DNA from: Actinomycetaceae bacterium | Lineage (GTDB): Bacteria > Actinomycetota > Actinomycetes > Actinomycetales > Actinomycetaceae | Direction of reading: 5' to 3' | DNA length: 64,000 bases | NCBI GenBank assembly: GCA_030540715.1 | Contig: JAUNVQ010000008.1 | Coordinates: forward strand, 20,442-84,441 | Shown: piece after piece, positions 37,377 to 46,785 of the stretch | How positions within the stretch are numbered: position 1 is the stretch's first letter | Layout: the number at the start of each line of letters is the position of its first letter | Made by a program: the position numbers and the translations under genes | The notes under the pieces: generated by a model | Databases searched by the model: none | What the model was told of the DNA's origin: nothing | The model's input: the letters and a program-made list of their open reading frames with translations, nothing else

Positions 37377-39179
37377 TTAAGAATAGAGTTTGTTGATTTC
37401 TTCGCTAAAACGTTTGACAACACTTTTACGTTTGACCTTCAGCGAAGGTGTAAGAAGACCATTTTCCTCAGTAAAATCAGTTTTAAGGATCGAAAACTTA
37501 CGAATTGATTCCGCGCGCGACACCTGTTTATTTGCCTTCGTAATGGCTGCGGTAATCGAGGCTCTGATATCTGGATGTGTGGAAGCCTCAATAACAGTCA
37601 TATCGGGCAGTTTATGGTTAGCTAGCCAGTTAGGCAGCATATCTGCGTCAAGAGTAACCAGCGCAGAAATAAAGGGACGTTCGTTACCTAACACTATTAT
37701 CTGTGAAATGAGCGGGTGAGAACGTAACGAATCTTCTAAAACAGCAGGTTGGACGTTTTTTCCTGAGGACGTCACAATCAACTCTTTTTTTCGGCCAGTC
37801 ACGAAGATGAAACCATCTTCGTCGATATATCCAAGATCGCCGGTACGCAACCAGCCTTCCTTCGTTAACGAGGCCTGAGTTTCTTTTGGATTATTGTGGT
37901 AGCCATCAAAGATGCCCACACAGTCAATAAGAATCTCGCCGTCATCATCAACACAAATTGTGGCTCCAGGTATGGGTGTGCCAATGGAGCCTGCACGGGC
38001 TTTATCCATACTGTTACATACGCATCCGCCACTGGCTTCGGTCAATCCGTATCCCTGATAAACGTAGAGACCAGCCCCTGTGAAAAAGCGTTGAATCTTT
38101 GCAGAAAGGGGGGCACCACCAGAAACGACGCACTTCATCTTTCCGCCCATAAGATCCTTAATCTTATTGAGTACCAGCTTGGAGGCTACCCAGTATCGAA
38201 AACGCAGCCACTTTGAAACAGGTTCCTGTGTTTCATTTGCCAAAGCAACGCTTTCGGCGATGTTGACTGACCACTTAAAGATACGCTTTTTCATCCCTTT
38301 ACCGGCTTTAGCGTCGGCAGCGCTAAAGATTTTTTCTAAAACACGTGGAACTGCGCCAATCGTGGTGGGTTGAAAAGTTGCCATATCGTTAAGAAGATTC
38401 TTAGTATCAGGAACATGGGCGCACACGCCTTCGCCAAGCAATGCCATATAAGATGCTTGACGTGCATAAATATGGGCTAATGGTAAAAACAATAGCAGGC
38501 GCACAGACTGGGGTTTGACAGCTTCGGGGAATAGGCAGGCAGCCTGAAGCGTATTTGCTGTGATATTGCGGTGGGTGAGTCTGACACCACGTGGCCGGCC
38601 AGTGGTTCCCGAGGTGTAAACAATAGTGGCAAGGTCATCGGGTTCGATGGAGTGAATTGAATCATCAATAATGTCGCTGGGAACTTTGCGACCTCTATCA
38701 ATAAGATAACTGATGCAGTCTTCCTCGAAAACATATGTTGTACATTCAGAAATATTGTTGATAAGGGCTTCATGGGCCTGGGAGTAACAAAAAACCGCAG
38801 TGATCTGAGAATCTTCAATAAGCCACTTTACCTGTGAAGGTGAATCTGTTTCATAAATTGGAACAGTGATGATGTTACATGCTTGAGCTGCAATATCAAG
38901 CAGTGTCCATTCGTAACAGGTAGGAGATAAAATCCCAATAACATCACCTTTTTTGAGTCCAGTTGCAAAAAGACCGGCTGCCAGTTCTTTCATTTGGGTG
39001 ACAAATTGACGCGCACTAATGTCTATCCATGTATCCCCCAAAGAGGCTTTACGTAAAATAATGGGGTTATTAGGAGAACGCATAGCGCGCTGTTCTAATA
39101 GTGCGGGCATTGATGCGTGTTCAGGGACGTCAACGGCACTAGCGCGTTGGACTCTGTTAGCTTCAATCGTAAGTTCCAT
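37377..39179 (-). CDS. fadD: Long-chain fatty-acid-CoA ligase (FadD15-like)
   Basis: 600 residues. Adenylate-forming enzyme motifs: IVYTSGTTGRPRGVRLTH (AMP-binding loop), YQGYGLTEASGG, the hinge region with LRTGDLGYIDEDGFIFVTGR, and the catalytic Lys near the end in ENGLLTPSLKVKRK. The acyl-CoA synthetase activates long-chain fatty acids with ATP and CoA at the inner membrane face; the overall pattern resembles AMP-forming long-chain ligases such as FadD15. It converges on capA copy 3 with only 50 bases between. A cluster of overlapping inverted repeats lies upstream (39247-39318). Confidence 0.9.
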   Translation of the reverse strand: MELTIEANRVQRASAVDVPEHASMPALLEQRAMRSPNNPIILRKASLGDTWIDISARQFVTQMKELAAGLFATGLKKGDVIGILSPTCYEWTLLDIAAQACNIITVPIYETDSPSQVKWLIEDSQITAVFCYSQAHEALINNISECTTYVFEEDCISYLIDRGRKVPSDIIDDSIHSIEPDDLATIVYTSGTTGRPRGVRLTHRNITANTLQAACLFPEAVKPQSVRLLLFLPLAHIYARQASYMALLGEGVCAHVPDTKNLLNDMATFQPTTIGAVPRVLEKIFSAADAKAGKGMKKRIFKWSVNIAESVALANETQEPVSKWLRFRYWVASKLVLNKIKDLMGGKMKCVVSGGAPLSAKIQRFFTGAGLYVYQGYGLTEASGGCVCNSMDKARAGSIGTPIPGATICVDDDGEILIDCVGIFDGYHNNPKETQASLTKEGWLRTGDLGYIDEDGFIFVTGRKKELIVTSSGKNVQPAVLEDSLRSHPLISQIIVLGNERPFISALVTLDADMLPNWLANHKLPDMTVIEASTHPDIRASITAAITKANKQVSRAESIRKFSILKTDFTEENGLLTPSLKVKRKSVVKRFSEEINKLYS

Positions 39180-39246
39180 ATAAATCCGTCTTCCTGGAAA
39201 AATTGTGTAACGTGCATATCAAGAAGCTGAACAGTATTGAACTTTG

Positions 39247-39318
39247 CTTGTGATCGATGCACAAGCGTAACTTACGGATGCGAAAGTTACGCTCTAGTAA
39301 CATACGGTATCGTAAGTT
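39247..39318. promoter_or_regulatory. Cluster of overlapping inverted repeats upstream of fadD
   Basis: CTTGTG (39247-39252) with CACAAG (39260-39265); GCGTAACTT (39265-39273) with AAGTTACGC (39284-39292); AACTTACG (39269-39276) with CGTAAGTT (39311-39318); and GTTAC (39286-39290) with GTAAC (39297-39301). Overlapping dyads of this size suggest operators for a dimeric regulator such as a TetR-type protein acting on fadD. The regulator is not in this window. Confidence 0.5.
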
Positions 39319-39476
39319 TTCTGGATACAGCAACTTTAACTGGCGTGTTTGTGGTGCCCGACAGGATTGATAGAGGTGTCCCCATAAAGTAACCTCGATA
39401 AGAGCCCATGTGAAGTGGGCGGTGGAAGTAAAAAAGAAAAGCGAACGTTATTTGCAACACAATGACAGTGATAAGT

Positions 39477-39505
39477 TTGACCCACTGTTCCCAGACATTT
39501 ATGCT
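39477..39505 (+). promoter_or_regulatory. Promoter of the str operon (rpsL)
   Basis: TTGACC (39477-39482) and TATGCT (39500-39505) at exactly 17 bases, the best promoter in the window. Expected start near 39512 leaves an untranslated leader of about 320 bases. Confidence 0.7.
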
Positions 39506-39665
39506 TGTAGCACGGTATCCGCCATGTCGGATTCCCGCGAAAGCGCCGGTTTTGTCACAGCGGCAAGCTTTGCCTTCTGAAAGACACAAGAGGAAAAAGC
39601 ATTCCAGATGACGATCGGCCACGGGCTCTAGAATTTCCGTCGGAGCTCCGAACGTCCTGCTACCT

Positions 39666-39698
39666 GGTGAATTGTCAGTATAACTGTGAAAACTCACC
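39666..39698 (+). promoter_or_regulatory. Two-tier hairpin in the rpsL leader
   Basis: GGTGA (39666-39670) pairs with TCACC (39694-39698) and encloses CAGT (39676-39679) with ACTG (39683-39686). It lies in the predicted transcribed leader and could be part of ribosomal-protein feedback control. There is no direct evidence for that. Confidence 0.35.
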
Positions 39699-39831
39699 GG
39701 GGCTGCTAAGTAACGGAAGGGTAGCAAGCAAGGGCGGGTCGGCCCCCGATGGAATGTTGGTGTCCGAAAGCGGGGGCAAGGCAAAGTGGACTCTGACAAG
39801 ACATTGATTACAAAAGAAAGACGGAGAAGTA

Positions 39832-40206
39832 GTGCCTACAATTCAGCAGCTCGTCCGCAAAGGACGCACTGATAAGCCCACGTCGACTTCGACACGTGCG
39901 CTGAAAGGCAGCCCTCAACGTCGCGGCGTATGCACCCGCGTGTATACCACAACACCGAAGAAGCCGAACTCGGCACTTCGTAAAGTGGCACGTGTGCGTT
40001 TGTCCAGCGGTATTGAAGTTACTGCCTACATCCCAGGTGTTGGCCACAACCTGCAGGAACACTCGATTGTTCTTGTACGCGGTGGTCGTGTGAAAGACCT
40101 GCCGGGTGTTCGCTACCACATTGTTCGTGGTTCATTAGATACACAAGGTGTACGCGACCGTGCTCAGGGTCGCTCCAAGTACGGCGCAAAGAAGGAGAAG
40201 AAGTAA
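39832..40206 (+). CDS. rpsL: 30S ribosomal protein S12
   Basis: 124 residues from GTG after GGAGAAGT. Sequence [32 protein letters not shown] (with the streptomycin-site Lys) and [10 protein letters not shown] is that of S12, which lines the decoding centre. The wild-type Lys residues of the PKKPNSA and [14 protein letters not shown] motifs are present, so no common streptomycin-resistance change is seen. The stop overlaps the rpsG start by one base. Confidence 0.98.
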   Translation: MPTIQQLVRKGRTDKPTSTSTRALKGSPQRRGVCTRVYTTTPKKPNSALRKVARVRLSSGIEVTAYIPGVGHNLQEHSIVLVRGGRVKDLPGVRYHIVRGSLDTQGVRDRAQGRSKYGAKKEKK

Positions 40207-40676
40207 TGCCTCGTAAAGGCCCAGCTCCAAAGCGCCCTCTAGCTGTTGACCCGGTATATGGGTCCACTATTGTGACGCAACTGGTGAACCGAGTTCTGCT
40301 AGACGGCAAAAAAGCCCTGGCCGAACGTATTGTTTACGGCGCACTTGAAGGTGTGCGCGAGCGTACGGAACAGGAACCAGTGACCGTGTTAAAGCGTGCG
40401 CTTGACAATATACGTCCACAGCTTGAGGTTCGCTCTCGCCGTGTTGGCGGTGCTACCTACCAGGTGCCAATGGAAGTTCGCTCCTCACGAGCAACAACTC
40501 TAGCACTTCGTTGGTTGGTAGACTTTAGCCGCAAACGCCGCGAGAAAACTATGACAGAACGTCTTACCAATGAAATTCTTGATGCCTCAAATGGCTTGGG
40601 AGCATCGGTAAAGCGTCGTGAAGATATGCACAAGATGGCGGAGTCAAACAAGGCTTTCGCTCACTATCGTTGGTAA
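40206..40676 (+). CDS. rpsG: 30S ribosomal protein S7
   Basis: 156 residues, [20 protein letters not shown] to AFAHYRW, the standard length and sequence of bacterial S7, which nucleates the 30S head and contacts the E-site tRNA. It is coupled to rpsL by a one-base TAATG overlap and has GAAGGAGAAGAAG as ribosome site. Confidence 0.98.
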   Translation: MPRKGPAPKRPLAVDPVYGSTIVTQLVNRVLLDGKKALAERIVYGALEGVRERTEQEPVTVLKRALDNIRPQLEVRSRRVGGATYQVPMEVRSSRATTLALRWLVDFSRKRREKTMTERLTNEILDASNGLGASVKRREDMHKMAESNKAFAHYRW

Positions 40677-40735
40677 TCTAGGTTCAGACCTACTATTGAC
40701 GTCAGACAATAATCTACAAGCGAAGGATGACTCCA

Positions 40736-42853
40736 GTGGCACTAGACGTGCTTACCGACCTAAATAAGGTCCGCAACATCGGCATCATGGCACACATTGA
40801 TGCTGGCAAAACAACGGTGACAGAACGCATTCTGTACTACACCGGAATCAACTACAAGATCGGCGAAACCCACGATGGTGCCGGTACAATGGACTGGATG
40901 GAGCAGGAAAAAGAACGCGGTATTACCATTACCTCGGCTGCAACAACCTGTTTTTGGAATAACAACCAGATCAACATCATAGATACTCCTGGCCACGTCG
41001 ATTTTACCGTTGAGGTCGAACGCTCGCTGCGCGTACTTGACGGTGCTGTAGCGGTATTTGACGGCAAAGAGGGCGTTGAACCTCAGTCAGAAACCGTGTG
41101 GCGTCAGGCCGATAAGTACAATGTTCCCCGTATATGCTTCATCAACAAGATGGACAAACTGGGAGCTGACTTCTACTATTCGGTACAAACCATTAAAGAC
41201 CGCCTTAATGCAACACCCATTGTCATGAACCTGCCCATTGGCGCAGAAAATGACTTCAGCGGAGTTGTGGATCTGATCAAGATGAAGGCGATTCGCTTCC
41301 CAGAAACAGGTGATGATGGTAAACCCACATTAGGTGCTGTTGTTGTGGAAGAGGATATTCCTGCTGACATGGTGGAAAAGGCCGAAGAATATCGTATGGC
41401 CCTTATCGAAGCCGCAGCAGAAGGCAGCGAAGAATTGATGGACGAGTATCTGGAAAATGATACCTTGACCAACGAACAGATCATTGAAGGCGTGCGCGCA
41501 CGTACCCTGGCTTCGGAAGCCTACCCTGTGTTTGCAGGTTCAGCCTTTAAGAACAAAGGTGTCCAGCCAGTTCTTGATGGCGTTATTCGCTACCTACCTT
41601 CGCCGTTGAACGTGGAAGCTGTGAATGGCTTTGATCCTAAAGATGAAAGCATTGAACTGTCACGTAAGCCATCTGAAGATGAACCTTTTGCTGCCTTGGC
41701 ATTCAAAGTTGCAGTACACCCCTTCTATGGTCGCTTGACCTATGTGCGTGTCTATTCAGGCAAAGTATCATCGGGTGCAACAGTACTGAACTCGACAAAA
41801 GGTAAGCGCGAACGCGTAGGAAAACTGTTCCAGATGCACTCCAACAAGGAAAATCCTGTTGAAGAAGCACATGCTGGTCACATCTACGCTTTCATTGGCT
41901 TGAAGGACACTACAACTGGTGACTCGCTGTGTGCACAGGATAAACCGATTATTCTGGAATCAATGACATTCCCGGAACCAGTTATCCACGTGGCCATCGA
42001 ACCAAAGACAAAAGCAGACCAAGAAAAACTTGGTCTGGCTATTCAAAAACTTGCTGAAGAAGACCCAACCTTCACCGTGAAGCTTGACCAGGAAACTGGG
42101 CAGACAGTTATCGGTGGTATGGGTGAGCTTCACCTTGACGTGCTGGTTGACCGTATGCGCCGTGAGTTTAAAGTGGAAGCTAATGTGGGTGCTCCCATGG
42201 TTGCTTACCGCGAGACAATTTCACGTGTTGCCGATAAGGTCGAATATACGCACAAGAAACAGACCGGTGGTTCGGGTCAGTTCGCAAAGGTGCTGTGCTC
42301 CTTCGAACCGATCCCGCTGGATTCAGAGAAAGCATACGAATTCGAGAACAAAGTCACAGGTGGCCGCGTTCCGAAAGAATATATTCCCTCTGTTGATGCC
42401 GGTATCCAAGACGCAATGGAAAATGGCGTACTTGCCGGTTATCCATTGGTGGGCATTCGTGCAACACTGCTTGATGGTCAGTATCATGATGTGGACTCAT
42501 CTGAAATGGCCTTCAAGATTGCTGGCTCTATGGTGCTTCGTGAAGGCGCCAAAAAAGCTCGGCCAGTGCTGCTTGAGCCTATTATGAGTGTTGAAGTCCG
42601 TACACCGGCCGACTATATGGGCGATGTCATCGGTGACTTGAACTCTCGTCGTGGAACCATTCAGGAAATGAATGATGTTCACGGGATTAAAGTAGTCCAA
42701 GCAAAGGTACCGCTGTCAGAAATGTTCGGTTATGTTGGTGATCTGCGTTCCAAGACGCAGGGTCGCGCAGTGTATACCATGCAGTTCGACAGCTACGACG
42801 AAGTTCCTGCCAGTGTATCTCAGGAAATCGTCGCCAAAGCAAAGGGCGAGTGA
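40736..42853 (+). CDS. fusA: Elongation factor G
   Basis: 705 residues from GTG at 40736, giving the family-typical [26 protein letters not shown] start with GAAGGA eight bases upstream; ATG at 40727 overlaps that site and is less likely. GTPase motifs [16 protein letters not shown] and NKMD, domain IV/V blocks GGSGQFAKV and [17 protein letters not shown] translocates tRNA and mRNA. Third gene of the str operon, 59 bases after rpsG. Confidence 0.98.
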   Translation: MALDVLTDLNKVRNIGIMAHIDAGKTTVTERILYYTGINYKIGETHDGAGTMDWMEQEKERGITITSAATTCFWNNNQINIIDTPGHVDFTVEVERSLRVLDGAVAVFDGKEGVEPQSETVWRQADKYNVPRICFINKMDKLGADFYYSVQTIKDRLNATPIVMNLPIGAENDFSGVVDLIKMKAIRFPETGDDGKPTLGAVVVEEDIPADMVEKAEEYRMALIEAAAEGSEELMDEYLENDTLTNEQIIEGVRARTLASEAYPVFAGSAFKNKGVQPVLDGVIRYLPSPLNVEAVNGFDPKDESIELSRKPSEDEPFAALAFKVAVHPFYGRLTYVRVYSGKVSSGATVLNSTKGKRERVGKLFQMHSNKENPVEEAHAGHIYAFIGLKDTTTGDSLCAQDKPIILESMTFPEPVIHVAIEPKTKADQEKLGLAIQKLAEEDPTFTVKLDQETGQTVIGGMGELHLDVLVDRMRREFKVEANVGAPMVAYRETISRVADKVEYTHKKQTGGSGQFAKVLCSFEPIPLDSEKAYEFENKVTGGRVPKEYIPSVDAGIQDAMENGVLAGYPLVGIRATLLDGQYHDVDSSEMAFKIAGSMVLREGAKKARPVLLEPIMSVEVRTPADYMGDVIGDLNSRRGTIQEMNDVHGIKVVQAKVPLSEMFGYVGDLRSKTQGRAVYTMQFDSYDEVPASVSQEIVAKAKGE

Positions 42854-42899
42854 GCCCTGCGTGTGATACGCACGCGGCGCATGGTAGCGGCCACAACTT

Positions 42900-42925
42900 C
42901 GTCCTCTGAATTAAAAAAGAGGACG
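42900..42925 (+). terminator. Hairpin between fusA and tuf
   Basis: CGTCCTCT and AGAGGACG form a perfect 8-bp stem around a 10-base A-rich loop, 46 bases after the fusA stop. Without a T-tract it may only attenuate, separating fusA from tuf. Confidence 0.55.
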
Positions 42926-42955
42926 TAGACTGGAAGATGCGATGCGCATGGAGAT

Positions 42956-42985
42956 TTGCGTTGAGGTATATCCGCGACGTAGATT
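42956..42985 (+). promoter_or_regulatory. Candidate tuf promoter
   Basis: TTGCGT (42956-42961) and TAGATT (42980-42985) at 18 bases, about 100 bases before tuf and just after the fusA hairpin. An extra promoter for tuf is common. Confidence 0.4.
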
Positions 42986-43086
42986 GATATTTGCAAAGAA
43001 AATCACAAAGAAATTCGTAGGAACTCATTCGCCTACAGATGTTAGTCTTGTAGCGAAGATAACTACCCGAGTCCAGGAGGACACAA

Positions 43087-44274
43087 GTGGCGAAGGCCAA
43101 ATTTGAACGCACGAAGCCGCACGTAAACGTCGGCACCATCGGTCACGTTGACCATGGCAAGACCACGCTGACAGCGGCTATTACCAAAGTATTGCACGAC
43201 AAATACCCCGACTTGAACGACTATACGCCGTTTGAAGATGTCGATAACGCTCCTGAAGAGCGTGACCGTGGTATTACCATCAACGTTTCTCACGTTGAGT
43301 ACGAGACCGAAGCACGTCACTATGCGCACGTTGACGCCCCAGGTCACGCCGACTACATCAAGAATATGATTACAGGTGCTGCCCAGATGGACGGCGCTAT
43401 CCTTGTTGTAGCTGGCACCGACGGTCCAATGGCTCAGACTAAAGAGCATGTGCTGCTTGCTCGCCAGGTGGGCGTTCCCGCTATCCTGGTTGCATTGAAC
43501 AAGTGCGACATGGTTGAAGATGAAGAAATGCTGGAGCTCGTTGAAGAAGAATGCCGCGAGCTGCTTGGCGACCACGGTTTCGACTCTGACTGCCCGGTGA
43601 TTCACCTTTCCGCATTGAAGGCTCTTGAGGGCGACGATAAGTGGGTTGGTAAGGTTGAAGAGCTCATGGAAGCTGTTGACACCTTTATCCCAACACCTGA
43701 GCGTGACCTTGACAAGCCATTCCTTATGCCAGTTGAAGACGTCTTCACTATTACTGGCCGTGGCACCGTAGTTACAGGTCGTGTTGAGCGTGGTCAGCTG
43801 ACCCTCAACTCCGAAGTTGAGATTCTAGGTATTCGTGATCCGCAGAGCACCACTGTTACCGGTATCGAAACCTTCCACAAGAGCCAGGATGAATGCCAGG
43901 CTGGCGACAACTCCGGTCTGTTGCTGCGCGGTATCAAGCGCGAAGATGTGGAACGTGGCCAGGTTATTGTTAAGCCCGGTTCAATTACCGTTCACACCAA
44001 CTTCGAAGGTCAGGTTTACGTACTGAAGAAGGAAGAAGGTGGACGTCACAAGCAGTTCTTTACTGGCTACCGCCCTCAGTTCTACTTCCGTACCACTGAC
44101 GTGACCGGCGTTATCACACTGCCGGAAGGCACAGAAATGGTTATGCCTGGCGACACCACTGAAATCAGCGTTGAGCTTATTCAGCCCATCGCTATGGAGG
44201 TTGGCCTTGGCTTCGCTATTCGCGAAGGCGGTCGTACCGTTGGTTCAGGTCGTGTGACTTCGATTTCGAAGTAG
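43087..44274 (+). CDS. tuf: Elongation factor Tu
   Basis: 395 residues from GTG after CAGGAGGACACAA. GTPase motifs [17 protein letters not shown] and NKCD, and effector loop RGITI, are intact. EF-Tu delivers aminoacyl-tRNA to the ribosome. Codon use here is the most biased in the window, as expected for a highly expressed gene. A perfect 15-bp hairpin follows. Confidence 0.98.
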   Translation: MAKAKFERTKPHVNVGTIGHVDHGKTTLTAAITKVLHDKYPDLNDYTPFEDVDNAPEERDRGITINVSHVEYETEARHYAHVDAPGHADYIKNMITGAAQMDGAILVVAGTDGPMAQTKEHVLLARQVGVPAILVALNKCDMVEDEEMLELVEEECRELLGDHGFDSDCPVIHLSALKALEGDDKWVGKVEELMEAVDTFIPTPERDLDKPFLMPVEDVFTITGRGTVVTGRVERGQLTLNSEVEILGIRDPQSTTVTGIETFHKSQDECQAGDNSGLLLRGIKREDVERGQVIVKPGSITVHTNFEGQVYVLKKEEGGRHKQFFTGYRPQFYFRTTDVTGVITLPEGTEMVMPGDTTEISVELIQPIAMEVGLGFAIREGGRTVGSGRVTSISK

Positions 44275-44344
44275 TCGACTCAGCAGCTCGTTGCTACTGA
44301 TGATCAAAGTAGCGTAGGAGATCAATGAGCTGTATATAATCTTA

Positions 44345-44376
44345 AAAGTGCCCTCGGACAAGTCCGAGGGCACTTT
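44345..44376 (+). terminator. Terminator after tuf
   Basis: AAAGTGCCCTCGGAC and GTCCGAGGGCACTTT form a perfect 15-bp stem with a minimal loop. The tail is only TTT, but the stem itself is very stable. Confidence 0.85.
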
Positions 44377-44741
44377 GACATTGGTGAGCCTTTTTATGCC
44401 AGCGGCTCCTCAATGCTTAGACGAAGTAGTCTTCACCCGTGAAAACTACTTGATAGATAACGGTTGATTCACTATTGAGCCTGCAAGAGTCTTTTATTCA
44501 GTGGTCTTGCGATGCCTTTGAAATCACATGGTGTGGCCTGAAATCTTGTGAGAAAAAGAGTAACGTTAAAGACGAGCCAACGTGCGCGCACAAAGTTTGG
44601 AGCCGGTAGAAACAGAAGTCACACGCTGTTTCAAACAGGTTTATCATAGGTTTTGTGCCAGACAAAAGGGTGGCAAACCTTTGTATTCTGTTTCTGACAA
44701 CCTCACTTTTGCACGCCACACATGCGATTGAAAGGAATATA
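44377..44741. other. Intergenic region tuf / poxB
   Basis: 365 bases with no recognised gene. A GCAAGA/TCTTGC inverted repeat spans about 44483-44510. TATCAT (44642-44647) is a possible -10 box for poxB. The reading frame of poxB is open upstream of its likely start but that part has no family similarity. Confidence 0.4.
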
Positions 44742-46475
44742 TTGTCTAGCGTTGCAGAAATACTTGTGAAACAACTTGAACAAGCTGGCGTTGAACGTAT
44801 TTACGGCATTGTAGGAGATTCCCTCAACCCTGTTGTTGATGCGGTACGGCGTTCAAAAGTTATCGATTGGGTGCATGTACGCCACGAGGAAGCTGCCGCA
44901 TTTGCTGCCGCTGCAGAAGCAGAACTTACAGGAAAGTTAGCGGTATGTGCGGGATCGTGTGGACCGGGAAACTTGCATTTGATCAACGGTCTATATGATG
45001 CCAATCGCTCACGTGTCCCGGTATTAGCAATTGCAAGCCATATTCCATCTTCTCAGATTGGTACCAATTTCTTCCAAGAAACCCACCCGGACCGACTGTT
45101 TAATGAATGTTCGGTTTATTCTGAAATGCTTTCTACAGCCGAACAGATGCCCCGCGTTTCGCGTACGGCAATTCAACACGCTTTAGCAGGCCCCGGTGTT
45201 GCAGTGCTAACACTACCGGGTGATGTGGCAAGTGCCGAGGTGCAAAATGATACACCCATTACCATTACAAGCCCACATCCTGCACGTATTGTTCCCGCTG
45301 AACAGGATATTCGTGCATTAGCTGATGCAATCAATAAGGCGGATAAAGTCACCTTGTTTGTTGGGGCAGGAGCTGCTGGTAGTCATGATGACATTATCGA
45401 GCTCGCTGGAAAGATGAAGGCACCAATAGGTCATTCACTCCGTGGAAAAGAATTTATCCAATGGGACAATCCCTATGACGTGGGGATGTCTGGACTCTTA
45501 GGATACGGCGCGTGTCAAAAAGCAATGGAATCCGCAGATTTGCTGATTTTGGTAGGAACCGATTTTCCTTATCAGCAGTTTTTACCAAAAAATGTTCTTA
45601 CCGCTCAAATTGAGATTGATGCTTCACGGCTTGGTCGTAGAACACGCCTTGACCTTGCTATCCATTCAGATGTAAAAGAAGCCATCGCCGCTTTAATGCC
45701 GTTAGTAAAGCTAAAAACTGATGATTCTTTCCTTCAGGCAATGCTGAAAGAACAAGCACATCTGATGGATAAGGTTGTTGGTGCCTACACCAAAGATGTT
45801 GCGAAGTATCAGCCGATTCACCCAGAGTATGTAGCGGTTAAACTTGATGAGGCAGCACCCGAGGATGCAATTTTCACTGTTGATACTGGGATGTGTAATG
45901 TGTGGGCATCACGCTATATTACCCCTAATGGACAACGTCGCGTCATTGGTTCATTCCTGCATGGGTCCATGGCAAATGCGATGCCCCATGCCATCGGCGC
46001 TGCTTTTCAGGACAGAACCGTTGTTGCCATGTGCGGTGATGGTGGCCTTTCCATGTTGCTTGGTGATTTACTTACCATCAAGGCCTACGATTTGCCGATA
46101 AAATGCGTGGTATTTAATAACTCCAGCTTGGGCATGGTCAAACTAGAAATGTTGGTAGAAGGACTACCAGATTTTGCGACAACAGTTTCCACCGTGGATT
46201 ATGCAAAGATTGCTACAGGTATGGGGCTGCGCGCAGTTCGTGTTGATGATCCAAAAGACCTTGAAGATGTCTTCCATACGGAGTTTGCCACATCAGGCCC
46301 CGCTGTGATTGATGTTGTCACTGATCCGAATGCTTTATCGCTTCCACCAAAGATCACCCTTGACCAAATGCGTGGCTTTGGCACTGCCATGGCAAAGCAG
46401 GTGCTTAATGGTGGTTTTGGAGAAGTCATGTCTATGGCAAGGTCGAACTTGCGTAACATTCCGCGCCGTTTTTAA
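44742..46475 (+). CDS. poxB: Pyruvate oxidase / pyruvate:quinone oxidoreductase (thiamine-diphosphate enzyme)
   Basis: 577 residues from TTG at 44742, chosen because AAAGGA lies at 44730-44735 and the product (LSSVAEILVKQLEQAGVERIYGIVGDSLN) then lines up with E. coli PoxB length of about 572. It has RHEEAAAFAAAAEA with the ThDP-activating Glu, GSCGPGNLHLINGLYD, PSSQIGTNFFQETHP, and the ThDP motif GDGGLSMLLGDLLT with NNSSLGMVK. The FAD/ThDP enzyme decarboxylates pyruvate to acetate and CO2, passing electrons to quinone. Phosphate-dependent pyruvate oxidase is less likely given the PoxB-like motifs. Confidence 0.9.
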   Translation: MSSVAEILVKQLEQAGVERIYGIVGDSLNPVVDAVRRSKVIDWVHVRHEEAAAFAAAAEAELTGKLAVCAGSCGPGNLHLINGLYDANRSRVPVLAIASHIPSSQIGTNFFQETHPDRLFNECSVYSEMLSTAEQMPRVSRTAIQHALAGPGVAVLTLPGDVASAEVQNDTPITITSPHPARIVPAEQDIRALADAINKADKVTLFVGAGAAGSHDDIIELAGKMKAPIGHSLRGKEFIQWDNPYDVGMSGLLGYGACQKAMESADLLILVGTDFPYQQFLPKNVLTAQIEIDASRLGRRTRLDLAIHSDVKEAIAALMPLVKLKTDDSFLQAMLKEQAHLMDKVVGAYTKDVAKYQPIHPEYVAVKLDEAAPEDAIFTVDTGMCNVWASRYITPNGQRRVIGSFLHGSMANAMPHAIGAAFQDRTVVAMCGDGGLSMLLGDLLTIKAYDLPIKCVVFNNSSLGMVKLEMLVEGLPDFATTVSTVDYAKIATGMGLRAVRVDDPKDLEDVFHTEFATSGPAVIDVVTDPNALSLPPKITLDQMRGFGTAMAKQVLNGGFGEVMSMARSNLRNIPRRF

Positions 46476-46785
46476 GTAAACAGGTCGAAGAGGCTGGGGA
46501 TAAAGCAACTGGACAAAGGTTGACTGGGGTACTTGCCGGGGTGGAAAAAAGAAAAACACCAAGTAGTCTGAGGGGAAGGAATCTGTAAGACAAGGTGGCT
46601 GGAAGCCAGGATATTTACCCGGGTGCCATTTGTCAATACGCGTGCCTCGAACAGCCATTCCATCCAACGCGTCTCAACCCAGTAAACAACGCCTCAACGT
46701 TGAAGCCTACCAAGGCCCCACCCCGGTAAAACACCCCATCAACCCGGTTATGGCATAATGGTGACGACATATTGAAAGGATACCT
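46476..46785. other. Intergenic region poxB / truA with imperfect inverted repeats
   Basis: 310 bases, no gene. A 27-base G-rich sequence at 46518-46544 recurs as an imperfect inverted copy at 46718-46744 (outer GGTTGA and inner CCGGGGTGG identical). A small hairpin GGCT-GGA-AGCC lies near 46595. This could be a tiny non-autonomous element or a long RNA stem. Confidence 0.4.

Larger units (their letters stand above)
39180..39831. other. Divergent regulatory region fadD / rpsL
   Basis: 652 bases without a protein gene. On the fadD side there is a palindrome cluster (39247-39318). A strong promoter for rpsL sits at 39477-39505, and a structured leader of about 320 bases follows with a hairpin at 39666-39698. 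Short open frames in the region show no family resemblance. Confidence 0.6.

Noticed and set aside
44655..44741. Hydrophobic N-terminal extension of pyruvate oxidase as a signal peptide
   Set aside because: PoxB is cytosolic or peripheral, the extension has no ribosome site, and AAAGGA precedes the TTG at 44742, which gives the family length.
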